DNA of 39,160 nt from Pseudomonadota bacterium (GTDB lineage: Bacteria > Pseudomonadota > Gammaproteobacteria > Burkholderiales > Burkholderiaceae_E), in the NCBI GenBank assembly GCA_963204785.1, contig CAUJHG010000068.1:1-39160 (forward strand), written 5' to 3'. A model generated the notes under the pieces. It had not been told where the DNA came from. It ran no database searches and saw only the letters and a program-made list of their open reading frames with translations. Position numbers and translations under genes: made by a program. The first letter of the stretch is position 1; every line of letters begins with the position of its first letter. Positions 1 to 5,989 of the stretch are shown piece after piece.

Positions 1-1773
1 GTGGCCGAGCTGCTGGCGCAGGCACAGGAGCCCGACGACGCCGGCGCCGAGCCCGACGAGCCCATCGAGCCCATCGACGAGTCCGCGCTGGCTGACGAGC
101 ACCTGCGCCTGCTGGGTGCGCTGAGGACGATCCCCAAGGCGGCGACGATGGGCAAGCACCCAGCGGAGCGCGTGATCGGCTGGGGTCTGCGCCACGAGCA
201 AAGCGGCATCCCCGAGTCTGTCGGGCTGGCGCTGGCGCGCGAGTGGGACCGCGTGACCGGCGGGGACGCGGCGGACGTATTCAGGGCCAGCGACCCGAAC
301 TACATGTCATCCGCGCCGGTGACCCGCGCGAGCATCTACAAGCTGGCCCGCGAGTACGGCTGGTCGGGCGAGGTTCCGTGGCCGGCAGGGAAGCCGCATC
401 CGCTGGCCCGCATCGTGCCCGTGGGCGATACCGTCGAGCCGCCCGCATGGATCATCCCTGGACTGATCGCCGAAGGCGTCACGGTGTTCTCGGGGATGTG
501 GGGCGCTGGCAAGACCACTGCGCTGCTGCCGCTGGCCGCCGCGGCTGCCGGGCTGCATGAGCCCGGCTATCCGCTGGCTCCCAGGCACTGGCGACACGTC
601 CTGTACGTCGCTGAGGACCTTGCCCAGGTCGACCGCATCGTGCACGGGTTGGCGAGGCACCTGGGCGTGCCCGTGGCCGCGATCAACGAGCGGCTACACC
701 TTGTGGAGGCCCGGCGCATGGCACCGGGCGAGCTGGTGAAGGTGCGCGACCACTACCGCGAGCACTTCACCCGCGACGCCGAAGGGGTGCCGCTGCTGCC
801 GCTGGTGGTGCTCGATACGAAAGCGGCTACCATCGAGATGGAGGACGAGAACAGCAACTCCGAGGCGAGCAAGGCCATTGCCGCGCTGAAGCAGGACTTC
901 GGCGGCCTGCCGGTGTGGGTCATCGGACACCTTGCCAAGCCCAGCGCGCAGAAGGCCGTAGTGCTGACCGCGCGCGGCGCGGGGGCGTTCGAGGCCGACG
1001 CGCACCAGACCATGCATCTGGGCGCCGACGCAGAAGGCGCGGGGGCCAGGCATTGGCTGCGGCCTGCCAAGACGCGGTTTCCGCCACGCTGGAAGGAGCT
1101 GGAGCTGGAGCTGCATCGGGTGGAGGTGCCAGGGGTCGACCGCTGGGGCGAGCCGGAGAATGTGCCGCTGCTGTGGTCGATTGCACGGCCTGCCGATGAG
1201 GGCGCAGGTGACACGTCACGACAGATCGGCGACGCTGCCGTGCAGGCGCTGCTGGACAAGCAGAGCGCCATCGGCCTGCTGCGGCTGATGGCCGAATTCG
1301 AGGGGCGCGGACAGTACTGCAGCCCCATATCGACCGCCCGGAACAACCCGCACGCAATGCTGCGCAGCGAAACCGAGTTCAGGCTGCTGCGCCTGAAAAA
1401 GGATGACGTCGGGCGGCTGGTGAATCTGTCCCAGCGGGAAGGGTGGCTCGAAGTCATCCCCTACCGGACGACCGACCGCAAGGAGCGCGAGCGCTGGAGC
1501 GTCACCCAGGCCGGACGGACCCACGCAGGGCTCGATAGCGCGCCTTCCGCGCCTTCCGCGCTTTCCCCCGATGAAGGCGCACAAGAACCTTGCGCGCAAG
1601 GGGGCGCGCCTTGCGCGCCTTCCTGCGCAGGGGGGTATGGGGGGGAAAGCGCGCAAGGCGCGCAAGGCGCACGAAAACCTGCGGCCAAGTCCAAAAAGGG
1701 AGGCAGTGGCGCGCGACGACGGAGCGCAGGCACCAGCACCAGGAAGGCCGCAGCCGGCAAGGGACGGGCGTGA
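1..1773 (+). CDS. RepA-like AAA ATPase / replicative helicase of a mobile element (5' end cut by window edge)
   Basis: The frame is open from the first base, so the true start probably lies upstream. The 590 visible residues contain a Walker A motif (GMWGAGKTT, about residues 165-173), a Walker B-like hydrophobic strand ending in Asp (LVVLDTKAA, about 270) and a downstream VIGHLAKP segment. This is the layout of the AAA_25/RepA hexameric helicase family found in prophages, satellites and plasmids, where the enzyme unwinds DNA at the element's own origin. The last 80 or so residues (from SAPSAPSALS onward) are low-complexity and basic and look like a tail rather than a folded domain. The DNA encoding them carries an iteron-like repeat cluster listed separately. 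The stop overlaps a possible GTG start (GTGA). Family assignment is fairly secure. The role as the element's replication helicase is inferred from family and context. Confidence 0.75.
   Translation: MAELLAQAQEPDDAGAEPDEPIEPIDESALADEHLRLLGALRTIPKAATMGKHPAERVIGWGLRHEQSGIPESVGLALAREWDRVTGGDAADVFRASDPNYMSSAPVTRASIYKLAREYGWSGEVPWPAGKPHPLARIVPVGDTVEPPAWIIPGLIAEGVTVFSGMWGAGKTTALLPLAAAAAGLHEPGYPLAPRHWRHVLYVAEDLAQVDRIVHGLARHLGVPVAAINERLHLVEARRMAPGELVKVRDHYREHFTRDAEGVPLLPLVVLDTKAATIEMEDENSNSEASKAIAALKQDFGGLPVWVIGHLAKPSAQKAVVLTARGAGAFEADAHQTMHLGADAEGAGARHWLRPAKTRFPPRWKELELELHRVEVPGVDRWGEPENVPLLWSIARPADEGAGDTSRQIGDAAVQALLDKQSAIGLLRLMAEFEGRGQYCSPISTARNNPHAMLRSETEFRLLRLKKDDVGRLVNLSQREGWLEVIPYRTTDRKERERWSVTQAGRTHAGLDSAPSAPSALSPDEGAQEPCAQGGAPCAPSCAGGYGGESAQGAQGARKPAAKSKKGGSGARRRSAGTSTRKAAAGKGRA
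1538..1670. repeat. Iteron-like cluster of 9-bp GCGCGCCTT / GCGCGCAAG units
   Basis: Three tandem 9-mers lie at 1538-1564 (GCGCGCCTT, CCGCGCCTT, CCGCGCTTT). A perfect 12-bp palindrome CTTGCGCGCAAG follows at 1589-1600, then two exact GCGCGCCTT units at 1604-1621. Two GCGCGCAAG units lie at 1649-1666. The segments 1606-1621 and 1655-1670 form a perfect 16-bp inverted repeat with a 33-bp spacer. The cluster is inside the 3' end of the replication-helicase gene, where small elements often keep their origin. An alternative reading is that it only reflects the low-complexity SAP/AQG-rich protein tail. Confidence 0.5.
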
Positions 1774-1835
1774 TCGACGCGCTGACCGAGGCCCCGAACT
1801 GGAGCTGCACGGCGTTCGAGGCGCGGCAGAACTGA
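1770..1835 (+). CDS. Possible 21-residue ORF coupled to the RepA-like gene
   Basis: A GTG at 1770 overlaps the upstream stop as GTGA and opens a short frame ending at the TGA at 1833-1835. It would encode a peptide beginning MIDALTEAPNW. The overlap geometry matches the coupled genes further along this element (2270 and 2457). There is no recognised domain and no clear ribosome-binding site, so this could be chance. It is recorded because it fills the gap before the next gene. Confidence 0.25.
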   Translation: MIDALTEAPNWSCTAFEARQN

Positions 1836-1857
1836 TCGAGCAGGGAGGATGCAGTCA

Positions 1858-2280
1858 GTGATCACGAAGGTTCGACACACAGGGCAGTGGCAGCCCGGAA
1901 CGAGTGGCAACCCGGCAGGCCGCCGGCCGGGCAGCGGCGAGGTGGCAAAGCTGCGTCAGGCAATTGCCGCCCACGTGCCCGAGATCATCGACAGGCTGGT
2001 GCAGCAGGCGCGCGAAGGTGACGCGCAGGCCGCGCGGTTGCTGCTGGAGCGGGTGATCCCGCCGGTGAAGGCTGCCGAGCAGCCGGCGCTGCTGGACCTG
2101 CCGGCCGGCGGCGCGCTGGCCGATCACGGGCGCGCGATCTTGCAGGCTACCGGCGAGGGTGCGCTCGGTCCGCAGCAGGCGGCGCAACTGCTGGCGGCGC
2201 TCGGAGCGCTGGCGCGCGTGGTCGAGGTGGACGAGCTGGCGCGCCGCGTGCAGGCGCTGGAGGACGGCCGTGAGGCGTGA
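1858..2280 (+). CDS. DUF5681-domain phage/element protein
   Basis: The N-terminus carries GQWQPGTSGNPAGRRPGS, which matches the DUF5681 signature (F/W-pG-SGNPaGRPkGs) seen in small phage and mobile-element proteins. The remaining 120 or so residues are Ala/Leu/Glu-rich and probably helical, ending in VEVDELARRVQALEDGREA. I chose GTG at 1858 because AGGGAGG at 1842-1848 sits about 9 nt upstream. The in-frame ATG at 1849 directly abuts that Shine-Dalgarno sequence and would add three residues. The gene follows the RepA-like gene closely, and its end overlaps the next gene's start. DUF5681 has no established function. Proteins of this kind often occur near replication or packaging genes, so a DNA-associated role is only a guess. 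Confidence 0.65.
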   Translation: MITKVRHTGQWQPGTSGNPAGRRPGSGEVAKLRQAIAAHVPEIIDRLVQQAREGDAQAARLLLERVIPPVKAAEQPALLDLPAGGALADHGRAILQATGEGALGPQQAAQLLAALGALARVVEVDELARRVQALEDGREA

Positions 2281-2464
2281 ATCCCTGGAGGGCCGCATCG
2301 GCAAACTTGAGCGCGAGGCACGGCGCGAGCCCGACCTGCCCGTGCTGCGGGTGGTGCTGCCGGGCGACGACCACGACGCGCTGCTGGCGCAGTACATCGC
2401 GCAGCATGGGCGCGAGCCGGATCTGACCGTGATCCGACACATCATCGAGCCTGCCCGTGGTTAG
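2270..2464 (+). CDS. Small hypothetical element protein (64 aa)
   Basis: The gene starts at GTG 2270, inside the end of the DUF5681 gene, with GGAGGA at 2259-2264 at good spacing. It encodes a peptide beginning MRRESLEGRIGKLEREARRE, followed by PDLPVLRVVLPGDDHDALLAQYIAQHGREPDLTV. It has a short charged helix, then a beta strand and an alternating pattern of hydrophobic positions. The frame extends further upstream, but that extension is Arg/Trp-rich and only shadows the upstream gene. It ends in TAG, which overlaps the following GTG by 8 bases. I recognise no family. The leading SLEGRIGKLE helix resembles the start of the next protein, so the two may be diverged paralogues. Confidence 0.55.
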   Translation: MRRESLEGRIGKLEREARREPDLPVLRVVLPGDDHDALLAQYIAQHGREPDLTVIRHIIEPARG

Positions 2465-2732
2465 CTTGAGGCGGCGCATCGAGGTGCTTGAGTCTGCGCA
2501 CGCGGCCGGCGCGCAGGGACCCCGGCTGCTGGTGCTGGTCGCGCCGGATGCGCAGCTCGTGGCGCTGGTGCTGGCCGACGGGCGGCGCGTGAGCCGGCTG
2601 CCGGGTGAGTCGCAGGATCAACTGTTCAAGCGAGCCGAGGCGATGCTGGAGCCGGGCGCGCCGGTGGTGCTCGCTGCTGCGGTCTACGGGTCACGCCAAG
2701 ATTGCCGCAATGCCAGCGAGCGCCAGCGGTAG
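2457..2732 (+). CDS. Small hypothetical element protein (91 aa)
   Basis: A GTG at 2457 overlaps the end of the previous gene by 8 bases, indicating translational coupling. The protein begins MVSLRRRIEVLESAHAAG, a short basic helix, and continues with a predicted strand (RLLVLVAPDAQLVALVLADG). It then has LPGESQDQLFKRAEAMLEPGAPVVLAAAVYG. Proteins with an N-terminal LRRRIEALE helix are common among uncharacterised prophage genes of Burkholderiales, but no function is known to me. The C-terminal DCRNASERQR is hydrophilic and the gene ends in TAG. It converges with the minus-strand regulator gene, leaving about 100 bases between them in which I see no gene. Confidence 0.55.
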   Translation: MVSLRRRIEVLESAHAAGAQGPRLLVLVAPDAQLVALVLADGRRVSRLPGESQDQLFKRAEAMLEPGAPVVLAAAVYGSRQDCRNASERQR

Positions 2733-2834
2733 GCTCCAGAAGCCCTTGGACGGGCCTGCAAGCCGCCGAAACGGCCGGCCGGTGCCTGAAGTCCTAAGAC
2801 CCTGCGACGCCTTGTAGGGCCGCTACGGGCGACC

Positions 2835-2847
2835 GTTACGCAGTAAC
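2835..2847. promoter_or_regulatory. GTTACGCAGTAAC repeat, copy 1
   Basis: This is a 5-bp inverted repeat with a 3-nt spacer. It spans the last codons and stop of the ribbon-helix-helix gene and is identical to the copy at 3116-3128. Its position at the far end of the gene may mean a second binding site, or a chance result of coding Val-Thr-Ala-stop. Confidence 0.4.
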
Positions 2848-3075
2848 ACCGAGATACCGCTCGAAGTCCGCGTCGGCGAGGTCACGCATCACTTCGTCCT
2901 GAGCTGCGATGACCAGGCGCTCGATGATCTCGCGCTGGGTCACGCCGTGGCGCCTGGCGAGCCTGCGCAGCGCGAGAGCTGCTTCCGCGCTGATCCAGGT
3001 ATTCACCCGGCGCTGGTTCGCGTCCACCTGGGCGCGCTGCCGATAGGCCCGCTGCCGCTGCGCTGACGATGCCAT
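2836..3075 (-). CDS. Ribbon-helix-helix DNA-binding protein (79 aa)
   Basis: This small basic protein starts MASSAQRQRAYRQRAQ. A strand-like segment follows (RRVNTWIS, about residues 22-29), then two helices (AEAALALRRLARRHG and TQREIIERLVIAAQDEVM). That is the strand-helix-helix order of CopG/MetJ-type regulators, which bind DNA as dimers through the N-terminal strand. The start ATG at 3073-3075 has an A/G-rich ribosome-binding site (AGGGGGG) just upstream. A GTTAACGCGGTAAC repeat overlaps that site, and an exact GTTACGCAGTAAC lies 41 bases upstream. A third copy spans the stop codon. This arrangement suggests autoregulation. It is the last gene of the element before the tRNA and runs opposite to the replication genes. 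Confidence 0.7.
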   Translation of the reverse strand: MASSAQRQRAYRQRAQVDANQRRVNTWISAEAALALRRLARRHGVTQREIIERLVIAAQDEVMRDLADADFERYLGVTA

Positions 3076-3085
3076 AGACCCCCCT

Positions 3086-3099
3086 GTTAACGCGGTAAC
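3086..3099. promoter_or_regulatory. GTTAACGCGGTAAC repeat, copy 2 (variant)
   Basis: This variant of the repeat has one inserted base. It overlaps the ribosome-binding region of the ribbon-helix-helix gene, where a bound repressor would block expression. Confidence 0.45.
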
Positions 3100-3115
3100 G
3101 GCCGATGATGCGCAC

Positions 3116-3128
3116 GTTACGCAGTAAC
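3116..3128. promoter_or_regulatory. GTTACGCAGTAAC repeat, copy 3
   Basis: This is an exact copy of 2835-2847, 41 bases upstream of the regulator's start codon and therefore in its likely promoter. The remaining stretch to the tRNA terminator (3129-3210) holds no gene that I can see, only a short imperfect repeat (GCTTACACCAGC / GCTTACATGGCG) near 3180-3203. Confidence 0.5.
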
Positions 3129-3210
3129 GGGCAAGGGGGAGCAGGCGGCGCGCAGGGGGGGGCGTATTCGGGAAATCTGCTTACACCAGCGCTTACATGG
3201 CGCACCAAGC

Positions 3211-3239
3211 AAAAAGGCCAGCCCCGAAGGATTGGCCTA
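3211..3239 (-). terminator. Intrinsic terminator downstream of tRNA-Lys
   Basis: Read on the minus strand, AGGCCA and TGGCCT pair around a short interior with a TTCG loop, followed directly by TTTTT. It sits 16 bases beyond the CCA end of the tRNA and fits a rho-independent terminator for it. Confidence 0.75.
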
Positions 3240-3254
3240 AGTGCTTGATTTACT

Positions 3255-3330
3255 TGGTAGGCCGTGCTGGATTCGAACCAGCGACCAACGGATTAAAAGT
3301 CCGCTGCTCTACCAGCTGAGCTAACGACCC
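3255..3330 (-). tRNA. tRNA-Lys (anticodon UUU), CCA encoded
   Basis: The 76-nt cloverleaf is complete. It has acceptor GGGTCGT/ACGGCCT, a D arm GCTC...GAGC and an anticodon loop CTTTTAA (anticodon at plus-strand 3295-3297). The T arm is GCTGG-TTCGAAT-CCAGC, followed by discriminator A and a genomic CCA. The acceptor stem has two wobble pairs (G1-U72 and U4-G69) whose 3' partners lie on the side facing the accessory element. A strong promoter lies upstream and a terminator downstream. The tRNA follows the tol-pal operon, the same place as in Pseudomonas. Confidence 0.97.
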
Positions 3331-3346
3331 CCGTAGTGAGCTCAGA

Positions 3347-3375
3347 ATTCTAGCGTCGGGGAGATCGGTCGTCAA
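3347..3375 (-). promoter_or_regulatory. Sigma70-type promoter of tRNA-Lys
   Basis: On the minus strand the -35 is TTGACG (3375-3370) and the -10 is TAGAAT (3352-3347), with an exact 17-bp spacer. Transcription would begin about ten bases before the mature tRNA 5' end. Confidence 0.8.
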
Positions 3376-3426
3376 ATGCGCGATGCGCCCGGGCCGCGAG
3401 ACGGGCGCCAATTGCGTCTCTGGCGA

Positions 3427-4542
3427 TCAGGCAGTGCGCTCGACGCGCCAGATCTGGTAGCGCAGTGCGGCGATGCCGCCGATCAGGATCGCGCCCAGGG
3501 CCATGAACGAGCCCAGCGCGAGGGTGGACACTCCCGAAAGCCCCTGGCCGATGGTGCAGCCGAGCGCGGTGACGCCACCGACGCCCATCAGTGCGCCTCC
3601 GACGAGATGGTTCGCAGTGTCCTCGGGGCCGGCGAAGCCCTCCCAGCGGAAGCTGCGCGAGACGAGCGACCAGGCGAAGGAGCCCGCGATCATCCCGAGC
3701 ACCGCGGCGATGCCCAGCGTGACGATCCGGCTGCTGTCGCTCCAGAACATCAGGAGTTCGAGGGTGTAGGCGACGGGAGCGACGAATGACAGCGATTCGG
3801 GCCGGCCAGAGTTGGTGGCCAGGAAGCGCTGCTCGAGGGTGTTCGGATCCTCCTCGATGAAGCCGAGGTGGCCGGACAGGTACCAGGCACCGACGATCGC
3901 CAGCCCGGTGGCGATGCCGCCGAGCAGGTTGTCGAAGCGGCGGAATTCGCGATCGGCCAGCGCGAAGGCGACCAGCGCCAGGCCGATGCCGCCGCCGAGG
4001 ACCAGGCGCAGCGCGGATGCGAGCGTCTCGTCGCCTGCGGCAAGAAGGGTGGGGAGGTCCTGCGGGCCTGCGAATTCGATCGCCACCGGATCGAGGAAGC
4101 GGGCGCGCCAGACGCCCGTCAGACCCTTGAGCGTCATGTACGCGGCGAGGCCCAGCACCAGGAACACCACCAGGCTCCTGAGCGAGCCGCCGCCGATGCG
4201 CACCAGGGTCTTGCTGCTGCAGCCCGATGCCAGCACCATCCCGAAGCCGAACAGGAAGCCGCCGACGAGGCAGGACAGCCAGTTCAGGCGGGCGCCGGTG
4301 TAGATCGAGCGGGACAGGTCGACCAGTCCGGCGTGCGCGAGCGCCTGCGAGCCCAGCACGGCGACGCCGATCGCGCACAGCCACATGCGCATGCGTGTCC
4401 AGTCGCCCATGCTGACGATGTCGGACAGTGCGCCCATCGTGCAGAAGCCGGTGCGGTTCATCACCGCGCCGAGCACGAAGGAGAGCGCGAAGGTCAGGGC
4501 CGCGAGCGTGGTCTGCAGGGCGGCGACGTCGGCTTCCTGCAT
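3427..4542 (-). CDS. YeeE/YedE family inner-membrane transporter (thiosulfate/sulfur-compound uptake type)
   Basis: The 371-residue, very hydrophobic protein has multiple membrane segments. It carries the family's repeated Cys motifs: TGFCTMG near residue 35, ASGCSSKTLVRIGGGSLRSL near 105-125, and LGCTIGQGLSG near 328-338. TsuA, the characterised member, imports thiosulfate through conserved cysteines, and other members handle related sulfur compounds. The substrate here is not proven. The ATG at 4542 is preceded by a GGAGGG ribosome-binding site. The gene lies 21 bases after cpoB on the same strand and is probably the last protein gene of the tol-pal transcript. In Pseudomonas this position holds queE-queC, so the transporter is a lineage-specific neighbour. 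Confidence 0.85.
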   Translation of the reverse strand: MQEADVAALQTTLAALTFALSFVLGAVMNRTGFCTMGALSDIVSMGDWTRMRMWLCAIGVAVLGSQALAHAGLVDLSRSIYTGARLNWLSCLVGGFLFGFGMVLASGCSSKTLVRIGGGSLRSLVVFLVLGLAAYMTLKGLTGVWRARFLDPVAIEFAGPQDLPTLLAAGDETLASALRLVLGGGIGLALVAFALADREFRRFDNLLGGIATGLAIVGAWYLSGHLGFIEEDPNTLEQRFLATNSGRPESLSFVAPVAYTLELLMFWSDSSRIVTLGIAAVLGMIAGSFAWSLVSRSFRWEGFAGPEDTANHLVGGALMGVGGVTALGCTIGQGLSGVSTLALGSFMALGAILIGGIAALRYQIWRVERTA

Positions 4543-4563
4543 GGCAGTCCCTCCGCGGGCGCG

Positions 4564-5346
4564 TCAGCGCAGGCCGGCCAGGCGTTCCTTGGCGAGCTGC
4601 GCCGCCTGGGTGCCGGGATGCTTGCGGATCACGCCTTCCAGCGTGGCGCGCGCGGCCTTGCGGTCGCCGCTCTCGACCTGCGCGTAGCCGATGTTGAGCA
4701 TTGCGTCCGCGGCGCGCGGGTAGTCCGGGAAGCGGTCGAGCAGCGCCTGGTGGCTTGCGATCGAGGCCTTGTATTCCTTCAGCCCGAACTGCGCGCTGCC
4801 CATCCAGAACAGCGCATTGGCGGTGTAGGCGCTGTCCGGCCAGCGGCTGCGCAGCTGCTGCAGGCTGGCCACGGCGGGAGCGAACTCGCCGGCGCGGAAC
4901 TGCCCGAGGGCCGTCTCGTAGAGCTTGCGCTCCTCGTTGTCGACCGACGCGGTGCGCCCGTCGATCTGCACCTGCTGGGGTTCGAAGCGCTCGAGCCGGG
5001 CGCCGAGATCGGCACGGGTCTCGCGCAGTTCGCGCTGGGTCTTTGCGAGCTCGTTGCCCTGCACCTCGAGCTGGCCGCGCAGCTTCGCGAGCTCCTCGCG
5101 CAGGCTGTCGAGCTGCGTCTGCAGTTCGAGTTGGCCGCGCGAGAGCTGCTCGAGCCGTTCGACGCGCGCGGCGAGCTGGTCGATGCGCTGGGTGAGTTCG
5201 CGGTTCTGCAGTTCGAGCCGGCCGCGCAGGTCGATGATCGCGCGGCGCGCCTCGGCGTCGTCGAACAGCGCGTGCGCGGGCCCCGGGGCGAAGAGGCTCG
5301 CGCCGGCCACTGCCAGCGCGGCGAGCAGGGGGGCGGCGGTCTTCAC
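4564..5346 (-). CDS. cpoB: Tol-Pal system coordinator CpoB (YbgF)
   Basis: This 260-residue periplasmic protein has a signal peptide (MKTAAPLLAALAVAGASLF...PAHA). A long coiled coil follows at about residues 30-125 (RLELQNRELTQRIDQLAARVERLEQL and after). The C-terminal half has TPR-type repeats (YETALGQFRAGEFAPAVASL, ALFWMGSAQFGLKEYKASI, MLNIGYAQVESGDRKAAR). CpoB trimerises through the coiled coil, binds TolA, and links Tol-Pal activity with PBP1B-driven septal peptidoglycan synthesis. It begins 4 bases after the pal stop and so belongs to the same operon. Length and domain order are normal for the family. Confidence 0.95.
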   Translation of the reverse strand: MKTAAPLLAALAVAGASLFAPGPAHALFDDAEARRAIIDLRGRLELQNRELTQRIDQLAARVERLEQLSRGQLELQTQLDSLREELAKLRGQLEVQGNELAKTQRELRETRADLGARLERFEPQQVQIDGRTASVDNEERKLYETALGQFRAGEFAPAVASLQQLRSRWPDSAYTANALFWMGSAQFGLKEYKASIASHQALLDRFPDYPRAADAMLNIGYAQVESGDRKAARATLEGVIRKHPGTQAAQLAKERLAGLR

Positions 5347-5350
5347 GGGC

Positions 5351-5908
5351 TTACTGGTAGGCGAGATCGGCGCGGCGGTTCTCGGCGTAGGCGGTCTCGT
5401 CGTGACCGGGGTCGCGCGGCTTTTCCTCGCCGAAGCTGACCGCCTCCATCTGCCCGTCGGCCACGCCCAGCGCAGCCAGCGCGCGGCGCACGGCCTCGGC
5501 GCGCTTCTGGCCCAGCGCGAGGTTGTACTCGCGCGTGCCGCGCTCGTCGGTGTTGCCCTGGATCACCACGCGCATGCCCTTGTTCGCGTTCAGGAAGCGG
5601 GCGTGGGCCTCGAGGGTGCCGCGGTAGTCCTCGCGGATCACGAAGCTGTCGAAGTCGAAGTAGATGCTGCGCCTGGCAAGCGGGCTGGCCGGGTCGTTCA
5701 GCGCGTCGCGCGGATCGATGGTGACCGGGGTGATCTGCCTGCTGCCGGCGCCCGAAGCGTCAGCGCCGCCCCCGCCTGCGCCCTGTGCCGCACCGGTGCG
5801 CGCGTCGACGGGCGCGGCGCCGTTCTCGTCGAGCTTCACGGTGGAGCCGCAGCCCGCAATGGCCAGTGCCAGGCCTGCGGTGATCAGCAGTTGTCGGATC
5901 GTCTTCAT
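5351..5908 (-). CDS. pal: Peptidoglycan-associated lipoprotein Pal
   Basis: The 185-residue lipoprotein has a clear lipobox (LAIAGC, Cys at residue 20) followed by a flexible Gly/Ala-rich linker. The OmpA-like peptidoglycan-binding domain begins near SIYFDFDSFVI. The meso-diaminopimelate-binding region NTDERGTREYNLALGQKRA and the terminal NRRADLAYQ are intact. Pal is anchored in the outer membrane, binds peptidoglycan and TolB, and is concentrated at the division site by the energised TolQRA complex. A GGGAG ribosome-binding site precedes the ATG. It lies between tolB (81 bases upstream) and cpoB. Confidence 0.97.
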   Translation of the reverse strand: MKTIRQLLITAGLALAIAGCGSTVKLDENGAAPVDARTGAAQGAGGGGADASGAGSRQITPVTIDPRDALNDPASPLARRSIYFDFDSFVIREDYRGTLEAHARFLNANKGMRVVIQGNTDERGTREYNLALGQKRAEAVRRALAALGVADGQMEAVSFGEEKPRDPGHDETAYAENRRADLAYQ

Positions 5909-5989
5909 CGTCGGTTTCTCCCGGAAATCCTGGGGGTGTGGGGCTGCGGTGGGAATGGGGTGTGCGGCGCGCTGCGGTGTACGCGCGGA

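Noticed and set aside
1538..1670. CRISPR-like repeats
   Set aside because: The units are 9-12 bp with no regular spacers and are partly inverted. There are no cas genes.
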